Assembly: GCF_037622515.1 (NCBI RefSeq)
Contig: NZ_JBBJCN010000002.1
Location: 124,001-188,000 of the forward strand
Direction of reading: 5' to 3'
Length of the DNA stretch: 64,000 bases
From: Paradesertivirga superstes
GTDB taxonomy: Bacteria > Bacteroidota > Bacteroidia > Sphingobacteriales > Sphingobacteriaceae
Part shown: positions 8,673 through 18,909 of the stretch, one piece after another
How positions within the stretch are numbered: position 1 is the stretch's first letter
Layout: every line of letters starts with the position of its first letter
Notes under the pieces: generated by a model
The model's database searches: none
Seen by the model: only the letters and a program-made list of their open reading frames with translations
What the model was told of the DNA's origin: nothing
Program-made: the position numbers and the translations under genes

Positions 8673-9512
8673 CTCAGAAAATACGTCTTTAGCTATTTTT
8701 ACTGATTCGTGGAAAGTCGCATCGTCCGGTTGGTGCAATGCAAAATAGACGTCTTTCACTCCCTTTGATTTCCAGGCCAGTATCCTTTCGTTCCATTGCT
8801 CAAGACGGAGTCTGTCGGTGATATGATTATTATTTCCATTAAATCGAATATGAACACATCCATTCGTTAGATGCATGTGTAAAGCATCTCTTCGTAGATT
8901 TGTATCGGTGATTACAAGTCCTATGTCGAAATCCTCAAGCAAGTCTGTAACACGTTTAAATGCTTCAGGTTGAAACCAGCTTTCGTGACGAAGTTCAATA
9001 TTTAGCCGAAAATCCTCAGGTATTGAGAGTAGGTATGCTTCAACATCCTGGAAGTTTTTTACACTGAAATTATCCCCGGCTTGAATGAATGCTGGACCTA
9101 ATGCATCACCGAAGATTTTGCAAAAGTCTATAAATTCCTGAGTTTCTTCATCAACACCCTTAAGCCTTTTTATATGTGAGATTGTACGGCATATCTTAGG
9201 TGTAAATTTGAAGCCTGGCGAATTCCTAACAGCATTTGCCCAACGTTCAGCTACCTCTCTGGTTGGAACATTATAGAAACTTCCATTTAGCTCGAGAAAA
9301 TTAAAATGCTTGCCATACTCCAACATGCGCTCCTTATCTGGAAGTCTTTCGGGATAGAGATTCCCACACCATTCCGGTTTACCGTTTTTCCCCGTACCCA
9401 AATAGAATTTGAAATCCGGATCAGGGATACCTGGCAAAATTGAATCGTCCCCTAAAGGCAGACTGTAATCAATTGTCGAAATGTCTGTTGTTTTATCCCG
9501 TCCAAATTCCAT
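8661..9512 (-). CDS. DUF72 (YecE-like) family protein
   Basis: A 283-aa protein with a TIM-barrel-like DUF72 domain from about residue 35: FYLGTGKNGKPEWCGNLYP, then FNFLELNGSFYN, FKFTPKICRTISH, and a C-terminal KDVYFALHQPDD segment. The molecular function of DUF72 is not established. It is the last gene of a minus-strand set (dinB, dnaE-type, small protein, DUF72) and starts 3 bp after the preceding stop, which implies cotranscription with repair genes. Confidence 0.85.
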   Translation of the reverse strand: MEFGRDKTTDISTIDYSLPLGDDSILPGIPDPDFKFYLGTGKNGKPEWCGNLYPERLPDKERMLEYGKHFNFLELNGSFYNVPTREVAERWANAVRNSPGFKFTPKICRTISHIKRLKGVDEETQEFIDFCKIFGDALGPAFIQAGDNFSVKNFQDVEAYLLSIPEDFRLNIELRHESWFQPEAFKRVTDLLEDFDIGLVITDTNLRRDALHMHLTNGCVHIRFNGNNNHITDRLRLEQWNERILAWKSKGVKDVYFALHQPDDATFHESVKIAKDVFSELLK

Positions 9513-9515
9513 TGG

Positions 9516-9731
9516 TCAATCGTAATATGCATCAATTTTATTCCCGATATCATCTGCCTCATCCTGGCTAAAACCCCCTTTCACCCACTCCCATCGGTAC
9601 TTTGCAATGTCAGGAAGTACCCGTATGGTGAAATAGGAGTCATCTTGATCATTTTCCCACTTTGGTAAAACAGTCACGCTATACTCAGCGAGCCCAATTT
9701 TGGCTTTCACATAAAATGAGTCATCCGCCAT
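9516..9731 (-). CDS. Small conserved-looking protein between polymerase and DUF72 genes
   Basis: A 71-aa protein, MADDSFYVKAKIGLAEYSV..., ending with an acidic helix (FSQDEADDIGNKIDAYYD). An upstream in-frame ATG (9746) would add five residues; I prefer 9731. Its C-terminus resembles that of the small protein at 19200-19448 (GRQEEAEEIGKLIAAYI), which sits next to another repair gene (SRAP). No function recognised. Position and strand place it in the dinB operon. Confidence 0.65.
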   Translation of the reverse strand: MADDSFYVKAKIGLAEYSVTVLPKWENDQDDSYFTIRVLPDIAKYRWEWVKGGFSQDEADDIGNKIDAYYD

Positions 9732-9761
9732 ATTACAATAATACATTTTATGGCCGATTGT

Positions 9762-12704
9762 TTATTCCAGTATGGGGTTCTTTTCGATCTCCAACTTCGC
9801 AAACTTCTTTACCTCAACACTCGCAAACCCAAACTCTTCCACAACCTTCCCCAAAATCAAATAACACCCCGCCCCTCTGAACGGATACGAAGGGCTACTA
9901 TTCGGAAAATGCACCGTATCAAACGGAGTTCCTTCTACATCTAAAAAACTGCCGAACCACATCATTTTTTTCGTTTTGGTAGGAACACTTTTGTCGCAGA
10001 TGAATCGGCCCACCATCTTAACCGTTTCGCCGACGTGCTCATTAAGCTCTTTCGCTTTAACTGCTCCTCTGTATGAGGCCTGTAAAACATCAAACATGGA
10101 AAGTGATACCGGGAACCCTAATAGCTCCAATTCATGATAAGCATCCTCAAGCTTGGTGCTAATCAATTCAGGTAACTGATATTCTTTAGTGTCCACGCTA
10201 AATAGTTCCGGTTCGTTAAGCGGTCTAACTTTACTCCCAAATAAGGTATGAACATCCCAGAGAAGCTCCTTCTTCGTGCGTCCGCTTGATCTTAAAGCTC
10301 CAACTCTAATTAACAGTATCGCTTGTTCTAGTCCAATTCCTGTACGTTTGACAAAGTCTTCCAGGTTAAGATAAAAGCCATTTGACCGGCGCTCCTCAGG
10401 TATTAACTCAATGAATCTATTTTCTAATCCCTGGATACCAATTAGTCCCAGCCAGCACTCCTCTCCCTTTATACTGACAACAGCATCGCTTTCATTGATA
10501 CAAGGCAAATGAATGATAGCACCAGCTCGTTTAAGCTCCTCAACATATAACCATCGCGGGTAAAATCCACCGTAGTTATTTAATACGCCTACCATAAATT
10601 CCCGAGGGTGATATGTCTTAAGGTACAGGCTTTGATAGCTCTCTACCGCAAAACTGGCTGAATGTGCTTTTGAAAAGCTATATCCCGCAAAGCTTGAAAC
10701 CTGCCTCCATACTTCTGCAATGACTTCGTCTGTCCTTCCAAGATTCCGTGCACCTTCAAAGAAACGTTGAACTAAACGGTCGAATTCCTTCTTAGACCGA
10801 TACTTTCCACTCATTCCACGGCGAAGGATATCTGCATCAGTTCCATCCATACCGGCAAAGTGGATGCAGACTTTTATCACGTCTTCCTGGTAAACCATCA
10901 CACCGTAAGTTTCCTTAAGCTGATCTTCCATCACCGGATGGAGATATTTTACCTGTGATGGATCGTGATGATATTTAATATAGGCAGGCATCATTCCTGA
11001 GCTAGCTACTCCTGGTCTGATAATCGAACTGGCAGCAACCAGAACCAAATAATTATCACACTTAAGTTTGCGGATAAGCTGCCGCATGGCAGGTGATTCG
11101 ATATAGAAACAGCCTATCGTATGTCCAGATTTCAGTTGTTCGTTTACTTTCGGGTCCTTTATAAAATCCTTGACCCGATGTATGTCAACCTTGCGTTGCT
11201 GATTCCGTTCGACAAGTTTAACCGCTTCTTTAATATGACCAATGCCTCGCTGGCTCAAAATATCATACTTATCATATCCGATATTTTCTGCTTCGTACAT
11301 GTCCCATTGAACCGTGGCCATTCCTTTTGGGGGTAAGTCTAATGCTGTGTAATATGTAATTGGCTCCTCTGAAATCAATACCCCTCCGGCGTGGATGCTT
11401 CTTTGGTTTGGCATATCGCGCATCAATTCGTATGCTGCCATTATTTTTTTGAATGTCTCGTTTGACTTCCCGGCGCCCGATCTAGTCAGATCCGTGAAGG
11501 CATCGATTTCAGCCTTTGGCAATCCCATCACTTTCCCGATCTCCCTTATCACACTTCGATCTTTGAAAGTTGACATCGTTCCCAATAACGCTGTATGGGT
11601 GCGACCATATCGTTTGAAAATATAATCCTGCACATCCTCCCGCTCGTCCCATGAATAATCTATATCAAAATCTGGTGGCGAGGTTCTTTGAGCGTTTAAA
11701 AATCGTTCGAAATAAAGATTCAATTCAATTGGATCAACATCTGTTATCCGCAGACAATAAGCTACGATGCTATTCGCACCTGAGCCACGGCCCACATGAT
11801 AATATCCCTGACCCATAGAATACCGGATGATGTCCCAGGTGATTAAAAAGTAGGCGCAAAAATCAAGTTCATAGATAACTTTTAGCTCATGCTTTACCTT
11901 TCGTTGAGCCTCTTTGTTATTCTTGCCGTAACGGTAAATCATGCCCTCATAGGCAAGTTTTTCCAAAAGTGCTTTATCGTCAATTTTGTTTCCGGTAAAC
12001 GTTTTGCGGTTAAGTTTTACCTTTTTCAACGGGTAGTCCATCACACAACGGTTCATTAGATCACGTGTATTATCCAGAATGACCGCATACTGGGAAAACT
12101 TAGCTTCCAATCCCCCAGGGGGAAGAAACATATCAGTTTGGCTGCAATGGTCGTTCTCAGCGATTTTCGTTAGAATACAATTCAGATCAATTGCCCGAAG
12201 ATACTGATGAAGCCTGTACTCAATTTTGTCAGCTACAAATACAGGCTGCAGGGCTACCAGGGTACCCTTGATTGAATGGAAGTCTGCCTTGTATAATAAG
12301 TGAAGCTCATCAAACCGGATACCGAAGAATTGATTTATCTCCAACTTGTGCTTCGAAATAAAAGGATATATAATGAAGGCATTGTTGAAGGACGGTGCTG
12401 TTGACGGCAATTCCTTTTGTTCTAAATTATGTTCGCTTAGAAAATCATTCAGCTCTTTAACCCCTTCTCGATTTCGAGCAATTCCGACGTACAGCAGCTT
12501 TTTGTCTTTTCTAAACTCAATTCCACCGATGGGTTTTATGTTTGCCTCCCGACATTTTCTCATAAACTCCATCATGCCGGTCGAGTTGTTGATGTCAGTA
12601 AGAGCCATTTGGGTTATACCCCTTGCACTGGCTTCCTCAATCAACTTGTCGATTGACATGGTGCCATACCTTAAGCTATATTGCGAATGAACGTTCCAAT
12701 ACAT
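9762..12704 (-). CDS. DNA polymerase III alpha subunit-like (error-prone DnaE2/ImuC type)
   Basis: A 980-aa C-family DNA polymerase, shorter than the replicative DnaE (~1150 aa). It opens with a PHP domain (NVHSQYSLRYGTMSID, then MALTDINN). The polymerase core holds the carboxylate motif PDFDIDYSW near residue 340 and RRGMSGKYRSKKEFDR further on, with helix-hairpin-helix/OB-type sequence toward the C-terminus. It begins 2 bp after the dinB stop. The pairing with a Y-family polymerase is characteristic of damage-inducible mutagenesis cassettes, so I infer a translesion role rather than chromosomal replication. Confidence 0.85.
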   Translation of the reverse strand: MYWNVHSQYSLRYGTMSIDKLIEEASARGITQMALTDINNSTGMMEFMRKCREANIKPIGGIEFRKDKKLLYVGIARNREGVKELNDFLSEHNLEQKELPSTAPSFNNAFIIYPFISKHKLEINQFFGIRFDELHLLYKADFHSIKGTLVALQPVFVADKIEYRLHQYLRAIDLNCILTKIAENDHCSQTDMFLPPGGLEAKFSQYAVILDNTRDLMNRCVMDYPLKKVKLNRKTFTGNKIDDKALLEKLAYEGMIYRYGKNNKEAQRKVKHELKVIYELDFCAYFLITWDIIRYSMGQGYYHVGRGSGANSIVAYCLRITDVDPIELNLYFERFLNAQRTSPPDFDIDYSWDEREDVQDYIFKRYGRTHTALLGTMSTFKDRSVIREIGKVMGLPKAEIDAFTDLTRSGAGKSNETFKKIMAAYELMRDMPNQRSIHAGGVLISEEPITYYTALDLPPKGMATVQWDMYEAENIGYDKYDILSQRGIGHIKEAVKLVERNQQRKVDIHRVKDFIKDPKVNEQLKSGHTIGCFYIESPAMRQLIRKLKCDNYLVLVAASSIIRPGVASSGMMPAYIKYHHDPSQVKYLHPVMEDQLKETYGVMVYQEDVIKVCIHFAGMDGTDADILRRGMSGKYRSKKEFDRLVQRFFEGARNLGRTDEVIAEVWRQVSSFAGYSFSKAHSASFAVESYQSLYLKTYHPREFMVGVLNNYGGFYPRWLYVEELKRAGAIIHLPCINESDAVVSIKGEECWLGLIGIQGLENRFIELIPEERRSNGFYLNLEDFVKRTGIGLEQAILLIRVGALRSSGRTKKELLWDVHTLFGSKVRPLNEPELFSVDTKEYQLPELISTKLEDAYHELELLGFPVSLSMFDVLQASYRGAVKAKELNEHVGETVKMVGRFICDKSVPTKTKKMMWFGSFLDVEGTPFDTVHFPNSSPSYPFRGAGCYLILGKVVEEFGFASVEVKKFAKLEIEKNPILE

Positions 12705-12706
12705 TT

Positions 12707-13864
12707 TTACAGATTTATATCTATTGTATTTGCCAGACTAATTGATTTCGGGCCGAAGCGTCTTCTAATCTTATCCAGGGCTTGACAAAGGCTGTAATGT
12801 TCTTCAGAAGTCGAGTATAGGTTCATCTGCTCGTAACCACTTACAAGATTTGAAAGCCGAACTCCAACCAACCGCAGCAGCATTCTCTTTTGATACACCT
12901 GTTTGAATAGATCTTTAGCTTTCTGAATTAGCACACTATCCAGCGATGTATAAGGGATCGACGCTTGCTTTGTAACATCCTCGAAATCTGAATAGCGGAT
13001 GGTAACTGTGATACAGGCAGTAAGCTTTCTTTTTTGGCGCAGTTCAAATGCCAGGCCCATGACCATCGAAGTCAGAAGGTTGTTTATCATCTCTATATCG
13101 ATCGAATCAGCTTTAAAAGTGCATTGGGTACCTAGAGACTTTTGTTCATGATATGGGATAACTGGTGAATTATCGATCCCCTTTGCTTTTTGAAGCAGAA
13201 TTATTCCATTCTTGCCCAAAATTGAAAACATTTGATCGGGGTGAATCTGAGAAAGTGTATAAATCTTTTTCACCCCCATATCGCTGAGCTTAATAAAGGT
13301 CTTCGCTCCAAGTCCTGGAATCTTTCGGATCGAAAGCGGGTTTAGGAAATCCTGCACTTCCAACCGTTCTATATTTAACTCACCATTTGGCTTACATTCA
13401 TTAGTAGCCATTTTCGAGACTGTTTTATTCACCGACAGGCCGAACGAGATCGGCAACTGGGTTTCTCTTATTACTATTTCTCGAAGTTCATGGGCATATT
13501 TCAACGTATTGTGGAAGCGGTCCATTCCGGACATATCGATGTAATGTTCGTCAATACTAGCCTTTTCAATGACAGGGACGCGCTCTTTTAAAATCTCAGT
13601 AATTTCGTGGGAAGCTTTCGAGTATTCATCCATATTGCCCTTGACGAAGATTGCATGTGGACAAAGTATTTTGGCCGTTCGGGAAGACATCGCCGAATGC
13701 ACACCAAATTTCCGGGCTTCATAGCTGCAGGAAGCGACTACACCACGGTCTGACGTCCCACCAATAATGACCGGCTTACCAACTAAATCGGGGTTTTTCC
13801 GTACCTCGACCGATACGAAAAAAGCATCTTGATCCATGTGAATAATATGTTTGTCGTCTGCCAT
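12707..13864 (-). CDS. dinB: Y-family DNA polymerase IV-like
   Basis: A 385-aa translesion polymerase. The catalytic acids are visible: Asp11 and Asp13 in HMDQDAFFVSVE and Asp105/Glu106 in KASIDEHYIDMSG. A fingers/thumb region follows, with the helix-hairpin-helix around IRKIPGLGAKTFIKLSDMG, and a little-finger domain from ~245. It is the first gene of an operon with the DnaE-like polymerase 2 bp downstream. A Bacteroidota -7 box lies 26 bp before the ATG. No LexA gene or clear SOS operator was recognised. Confidence 0.92.
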   Translation of the reverse strand: MADDKHIIHMDQDAFFVSVEVRKNPDLVGKPVIIGGTSDRGVVASCSYEARKFGVHSAMSSRTAKILCPHAIFVKGNMDEYSKASHEITEILKERVPVIEKASIDEHYIDMSGMDRFHNTLKYAHELREIVIRETQLPISFGLSVNKTVSKMATNECKPNGELNIERLEVQDFLNPLSIRKIPGLGAKTFIKLSDMGVKKIYTLSQIHPDQMFSILGKNGIILLQKAKGIDNSPVIPYHEQKSLGTQCTFKADSIDIEMINNLLTSMVMGLAFELRQKRKLTACITVTIRYSDFEDVTKQASIPYTSLDSVLIQKAKDLFKQVYQKRMLLRLVGVRLSNLVSGYEQMNLYSTSEEHYSLCQALDKIRRRFGPKSISLANTIDINL

Positions 13865-13889
13865 AAAGGATTCTTTAGAAATAGGACAA

Positions 13890-13897
13890 CAAAGATA
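13890..13897 (-). promoter_or_regulatory. -7 promoter element of the dinB operon
   Basis: The minus strand reads TATCTTTG, an exact match to the Bacteroidota -7 consensus TAnnTTTG, 26 bp upstream of the dinB start. No good -33 TTTG was found at the expected spacing, so strength or a need for an activator cannot be judged. Confidence 0.55.
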
Positions 13898-14420
13898 ATG
13901 CTAAAAATATTAGTATTTAAAATCTTATTTTTGATAGTTTCGTGTTTGCTGATAAAAGAAGAAGCTATAATTACCCTCAGAGATCAGTACCCATAGATTC
14001 TTTAACGATCCGCTTCAGTTCAATCAGCCTTCATCTTTAAAATCTTCTAAGTCCTCAGATTTAATAGCTGGTCTTTGGTGGGGATTCGGGATCTGATCCT
14101 TTGTTTAGATATCGCTGTCATAGTTCGAGATTTTAGAACTACAAAGGAGGTAATAGAGAAGAATCAAGGTTCACATCTTAATGTATGAGGTGTGTGCATT
14201 TGTCTAATTAGTCTTGAGGCATTTGAATAATTTAAACTTATTAGAATCATGATGACTTCGCGGACGCGTAGAAATTGAAGATAAGTCTTGTTGTTTGAAT
14301 TCTATACTCTTCTGTTTGAATATATTACTTTCTCCGGCCCTTATACCATGATCTTTGTATCATCAAACAACGAGACATCTTCTAAGCGGTTTGAAAAGAA
14401 TCATAATTAAACAAGATCAT
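13898..14420. other. Intergenic region without recognised genes
   Basis: This divergent intergenic stretch lies between the dinB operon (minus) and the alpha/beta hydrolase (plus). I see no open frame with gene-like features, no clear repeat and no tRNA. It should hold the promoter of the hydrolase gene, but no convincing TAnnTTTG box was found. Confidence 0.4.
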
Positions 14421-15452
14421 ATGAAATTGAGAAAAATTTTAATGACAACGGTAGCTATAGCCGGATTGAGCTTTGTTGGAGAAGGAAAAACGCTCGACAA
14501 TTCAAGGATTACAAATCACATAGTTCCTGAGCCTAAATCTACATCATCTGTCACCTCGGTAACTTTCAATAATAACGGTATAACTATGGCAGGAAACTTA
14601 TACTTACCTGCAAACATGGATAAGACAAAGACTTATCCATCAATAGTTGTGGTTCATCCAGGTGGCGGCGTGAAAGAACAGACAGCAGGTTTATATGCAA
14701 AGCATCTTTCTGAAGCTGGATTTATTACTCTTGCTTTTGATGCTTCATATCAAGGTGCTAGTGGTGGAGAACCACGGTTCTTAGATAATCCGTTGAATCG
14801 GGTTGGCGATATCTACAGTGCAGTAGATTATTTAACAACCCTATCGTATATTGACGCTAACCGTATTGGCGCTATGGGCATATGTGCTGGAAGCGGTGCG
14901 ACCGTAAAGGCTGCTATGACTGAACGACGTATCAAGGCACTTGCAACAGTAAGCGGAGTTGATGTTGGTGCAGCAGGTCGTAGAGGATGGGATGGAAAGG
15001 CCAATATAGATCCTATAGTAACACTTGAAGCCGTAGCCAAACAACGGACTGCAGAAGCAAACGGCGCTGCTACTATGTATGTGCCTTACGTACCTGAGGT
15101 AGGAGATACTACCGCTCCGAAAGATTTACAAGAGGCAGCTGTTTATTATCGTACTCCTCGTGGTCAGCATCCAAACTCAACTAATAAATTACTCTTTACA
15201 GGCCTTGCATATGGAATCCTATTTGATGGATTCGGTCAAGCTGACAAGCTTCTTACTCAGCCACTTCTAATAATTGCTGGTAGTGAAGCAGGATCATTGT
15301 GGCAAAGTGAGGAGCTAAACCAAAAGGCAGCTTCAAAGGATAAAGAATTATTTATTGTTAAAGGTGCAACACACATGGATTTGTATGATATCCCTGAGTA
15401 TGTAGCGCCAGCAGTAAGCAAATTAAAACAGTTCTATAGCAAGAATCTTTAA
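14421..15452 (+). CDS. Exported alpha/beta hydrolase, dienelactone-hydrolase-like
   Basis: I start it at 14421 (MKLRKILMTTVAIAGLSFVG), which gives a signal peptide; an upstream in-frame ATG at 14355 would add 22 unlikely residues. The 343-aa product has an alpha/beta-hydrolase fold: VVHPGGGVKEQ (oxyanion region), a nucleophile elbow GICAGSG near residue 155 with Cys as in dienelactone hydrolases, and a catalytic-His segment GATHMDLYD near 317. Substrate unknown. It precedes an old-yellow-enzyme pseudogene, an aldo/keto reductase and an AraC regulator, a set that looks like a small redox or detoxification cluster. Confidence 0.8.
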   Translation: MKLRKILMTTVAIAGLSFVGEGKTLDNSRITNHIVPEPKSTSSVTSVTFNNNGITMAGNLYLPANMDKTKTYPSIVVVHPGGGVKEQTAGLYAKHLSEAGFITLAFDASYQGASGGEPRFLDNPLNRVGDIYSAVDYLTTLSYIDANRIGAMGICAGSGATVKAAMTERRIKALATVSGVDVGAAGRRGWDGKANIDPIVTLEAVAKQRTAEANGAATMYVPYVPEVGDTTAPKDLQEAAVYYRTPRGQHPNSTNKLLFTGLAYGILFDGFGQADKLLTQPLLIIAGSEAGSLWQSEELNQKAASKDKELFIVKGATHMDLYDIPEYVAPAVSKLKQFYSKNL

Positions 15453-15557
15453 ATATTAACTATTCGAATCTTACTACCTGGCTGGTTTAATTATTGTGTT
15501 TAAGACCCAAAAGCGAGCCTATCAGGTAGTTAACGTTAACCTTTGAATAAAGCATCA

Positions 15558-16624
15558 ATGAATACTAAAAAAATTAATCTTCTGTTTGAGCCTTTTACTT
15601 TCAGTAACAGTATCATTCTAAAAAACAGAGTTGCTATGGCTCCTATGACAACATGGGCTAGCAACGACGACTATACTGTTTCAGACGATGAAGTCAAATA
15701 TTACAGAGCGCGTGTTGCTGGTCCTGGATTAGTTATCACAGGATGCACACGAGTAAAGGCGAATGGCATCGGATTTACCCACGAATACGCCCTGCAATTA
15801 TGCAAATTTACCATGCGGGTAACAAAGCAGTAGCAGATTTAATACCGGGCGGTGAAGTAGTAAGTGCTAGTGCAGTTGAAGTTGGTCCAATGCCTTTTGT
15901 AAAGAGCGAAACCATTCCTCGTGCTCTTTCGAATGACGAGATTTTGGATATCATAAAAGCCTTTGGCGATACTGTTCGTCGGGCAATTGAGGCCGGCTTT
16001 GATGGTGTTGAGCTGCATGGTGCTCATGGGTTCTTGCTGCAAAATTTCTTCTCGCCGTTGTATAATCAGCGGAGTGATAATTGGGGCGGATCTGCTGAAA
16101 ACCGGATGAGGTTTCCTCTGGAAGTAGTGAAAGAAATACGGAACGTGATTAACGAAAATGCAGACAGGCCCTTTTTATTAGGCTATCGTATTTCTCCAGA
16201 AGAGCCGCAGCCTGAGAGCTATAAAATAAATGACATCTACCCTTTAATTGATGCATTAGTAGAAGCTGGTGTTGATTATGTCCATGCCTCTCTGGTAAAT
16301 GTGCTGGAGTCAAAGCCAATTGGAGCAGAAGAAGGGAAAACAATAGCTGAACTGATACTAGCCCATGTGGATGGCAGAGTTCCTGTTATTGCTGCAGGTG
16401 GGGTTAAAAAGCCCGAAGACGCCGAGAAGGCAATAGAGATGGGCTTAGCGCTGGTGGCAATCGGCCAGGCACTGGTAATTAATCCAAACTGGGTAGAATT
16501 GGTAGCGAACGGAGATACAATCGAAGAAACATTAAGCGTCTCAAAAATCCCCGAACTGGCTATCCCTGAAAAATTACAAACCATTATTGACGCGGCTAAA
16601 GGTTGGTTTCAGGTTACCGCATAA
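15558..16624 (+). pseudogene. Old yellow enzyme (NADH:flavin oxidoreductase), frame broken by a deletion
   Basis: The first part, from ATG 15558, encodes a normal N-terminus (NRVAMAPMTTWAS, then VITGCTRVKANGIGFTHEYA). Near 15795 the frame is lost; the rest continues in another frame from PAIMQIYHAGNKAV to the C-terminus at 16624 (with ELHGAHGFLLQNFFSPLYN and GGVKKPEDAEKAI). Family members have roughly 25 residues between these two blocks, so a deletion that is not a multiple of three is the simplest explanation. Both FMN-binding halves are otherwise well preserved, which suggests a recent lesion. Confidence 0.82.
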
Positions 16625-16802
16625 TAAATTAAAGACAAAGGGCAATGACAACACCCCTCCGGGTTTACAGTCGTGCCTGGATACTATTGTTATGATGTAT
16701 TTAACAATAAGCATATAAAGCAGGATTTGGAATTATCCAGCATATCTGAAAAGAGCTTTGAAACTATAATATTCTTCTTTAAAATTCAAATATTTATCAA
16801 TC

Positions 16803-17978
16803 ATGAAAAACACCAGAAATGAATTGGATGCCAACAATCTCCAACATGTTGGCCGTCGTAATTTTTTAACCAACAGTGTTATAGCCGGTGCTGGTTTGGC
16901 GCTCGGGCCATTGCTTTTAAGCGCCTGTTCTGGTCAGCCCGAAAAGAAAAATAATCAGGGTGAAAACATGCTAGTTCAAAACGACAATAAAATGAAAAGA
17001 AAATTAGGAAAATTGGAAGTCTCTGCATTAGGACTCGGATGCATGAACATGGCTGGCAACTACAACCCTCCTGCCGACAAACAGCAATCCATAAAGACTA
17101 TCCGTACCGCAGTTGAAAATGGTGTTACCTTCTTTGATACCGCAGAAGTATATGGACCTTATACTGATGAAGAACTTGTTGGTGAAGCACTTGCACCATT
17201 TAGAAACAAAGTAAAAATCGCAACTAAGTTTGGCTGGGAACTGGAAAGCAAAAAAGGCGGTTTAAATAGCAGTCCTGAAAGAATACGTAAAGTTGTAGAG
17301 GCATCTTTAAGACGTCTTAAAACAGATTACATCGACTTGCTTTATCAGCACCGTGTTGACCCTAATGTGCCAATTGAAGATGTGGCAGGCACCATTAAAG
17401 ACCTTATCGGACAAGGAAAAGTACAGCACTTTGGATTATCGGAGGCGAGCCCTAAAACTATTCGCCGCGCCCACGCTGTTTTGCCCGTTAGTGCAGTACA
17501 GTCAGAGTATTCAATGTGGACACGTAATGTTGAGTTAAACGGTGTACTAAAAACTTGTGAAGAACTAGGCATTGGCTTCGTGCCCTGGTCGCCAGTAGGT
17601 TCAGGGTTTTTGACAGGAAAGTATGATACATCAACGAAGTTCGATGAGAAAACGGACTTCCGTGCAGGCTTTCCACGCTTTTCAAAAGAATTCTTACCAT
17701 TAAATATGCCTCTCATTGAATGGCTTAAACAATATGCTGCGACAAAGAATGCTACACCATCTCAGGTAGCACTTGCATGGTTACTTGCCAAAAGTCCTAT
17801 CATTGTTCCAATTCCTGGTACGCGTTTTGAAAACCACTTATTAGAAAATTTAGGAGCGCTAAACCTTAACTTGGATCAACAAGATGTTCGCGCTATTGAT
17901 ACGATGTTGTCAAAATTCCCGATTTACGGCGAACGTATGGGCGAAGCGCATATGAGTTCTATTGATTACAGTATATAA
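16803..17978 (+). CDS. Tat-exported aldo/keto reductase lipoprotein
   Basis: The N-terminus has a twin-arginine signal (GRRNFLTN) followed by a hydrophobic stretch and a lipobox-like LLSAC, so it is probably exported folded and may be lipidated. The reductase domain starts near residue 62 (KRKLGKLEVSALGLGCMNMAG). The AKR tetrad is visible: Asp ~112 and Tyr ~117 in FFDTAEVYGPYTDEE, Lys ~140 in KIATKFG, His ~183 in YQHRVDP. The C-terminal cofactor site is IVPIPGTR. NADPH-dependent carbonyl reduction is the family reaction; the substrate is unknown. Confidence 0.87.
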   Translation: MKNTRNELDANNLQHVGRRNFLTNSVIAGAGLALGPLLLSACSGQPEKKNNQGENMLVQNDNKMKRKLGKLEVSALGLGCMNMAGNYNPPADKQQSIKTIRTAVENGVTFFDTAEVYGPYTDEELVGEALAPFRNKVKIATKFGWELESKKGGLNSSPERIRKVVEASLRRLKTDYIDLLYQHRVDPNVPIEDVAGTIKDLIGQGKVQHFGLSEASPKTIRRAHAVLPVSAVQSEYSMWTRNVELNGVLKTCEELGIGFVPWSPVGSGFLTGKYDTSTKFDEKTDFRAGFPRFSKEFLPLNMPLIEWLKQYAATKNATPSQVALAWLLAKSPIIVPIPGTRFENHLLENLGALNLNLDQQDVRAIDTMLSKFPIYGERMGEAHMSSIDYSI

Positions 17979-18033
17979 TCGCTTTTTTAATGTCCATGGG
18001 TATCATCGTCGATAGAAACGCTAAATTTATACT

Positions 18034-18909
18034 ATGAGTAAGATCGTAAGCACCGCAGAATTTCTTGATTCACACAATCACAGAGAAGAGCTGAACAAAC
18101 AGTTCATTGTATACGAGATGGAAGAGTTTGCTTGCAAACCCAATCCTTACAATCGCAGAGACTTTTATAAGATAACGCTAATGCTGGACACGAGTCGATT
18201 GCATTATGCGGATAGAGGTATTCTCATTGATCGGCCTGCCTTATTGTTCTCTAATCCGCTTGTGCCAAGTTCATGGGAGCCCATATCAGCGCAGCAGCGC
18301 GGTTACTTTTGTTTATTTAACGAACAGTTCATAAAGGATAAAGATCGTGATCTTGTCCTTCAGGAGTCACCTCTCTACAAGATAGGCGCTGACCCAGTAT
18401 ATTTTCTAGACCACGAGCAGGTTAAGGATCTTCAGAGAATATTCCAGAGTATGCTAAAGGAATTCCATTCTTCATACGCACATAAGTATGATTTGTTAAG
18501 GAACTATCTGAGTTTGATCCTGCATGAAGCGATGAAGATGCAGCCTGCTGATACCTACTTCAAAAGTCATAATGCTAATGAGCGAATCTCTTCCTTGTTC
18601 CTGGAATTGCTTGATAGACAGTTTCCTGTTGACTCCCCTGAACAGGCTTTGAAATTAAAGTCCGCCAACAAGTATGCAGAATACCTATCGGTACATGTGA
18701 ATCACCTTAATAGAGCGGTTAAAGAAGTTACGGGGAAGACTACTACAGAGCATATATCAGATAGAGTGGTAAAAGAAGCAAAAGCTTTATTAAAGCACAC
18801 TGATTGGAGCGTTTCGCAGATTGCTTATAGTTTGGGGTACGAGTACCCCAATTATTTTAATAACTTCTTTAAGAAGCAGACAGGAGTGACACCCCGCGCT
18901 TTGAGATGA
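18034..18909 (+). CDS. AraC-family transcriptional regulator
   Basis: A 291-aa regulator. Residues ~1-170 form an AraC-type sensor domain (FACKPNPYNRRDFYKITLML start). Residues ~195-291 hold two HTH motifs: YAEYLSVHVNHLNRAVKEVTG and SVSQIAYSLGYEYPNYFNNF followed by FKKQTGVTPRALR. It lies 55 bp downstream of the aldo/keto reductase on the same strand and is the probable regulator of this redox cluster; AraC proteins of this type often control neighbouring AKR or OYE genes. Confidence 0.87.
   Translation: MSKIVSTAEFLDSHNHREELNKQFIVYEMEEFACKPNPYNRRDFYKITLMLDTSRLHYADRGILIDRPALLFSNPLVPSSWEPISAQQRGYFCLFNEQFIKDKDRDLVLQESPLYKIGADPVYFLDHEQVKDLQRIFQSMLKEFHSSYAHKYDLLRNYLSLILHEAMKMQPADTYFKSHNANERISSLFLELLDRQFPVDSPEQALKLKSANKYAEYLSVHVNHLNRAVKEVTGKTTTEHISDRVVKEAKALLKHTDWSVSQIAYSLGYEYPNYFNNFFKKQTGVTPRALR

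Noticed and set aside
9762..12704. Replicative DNA polymerase III alpha
   Set aside because: It is ~170 residues shorter than replicative DnaE and is cotranscribed with dinB, which fits an accessory error-prone polymerase better.
15743..16624. A complete shorter flavin oxidoreductase starting at 15743
   Set aside because: Its first ~15 residues are an out-of-frame reading of the conserved N-terminal domain; the gene is one disrupted old yellow enzyme.
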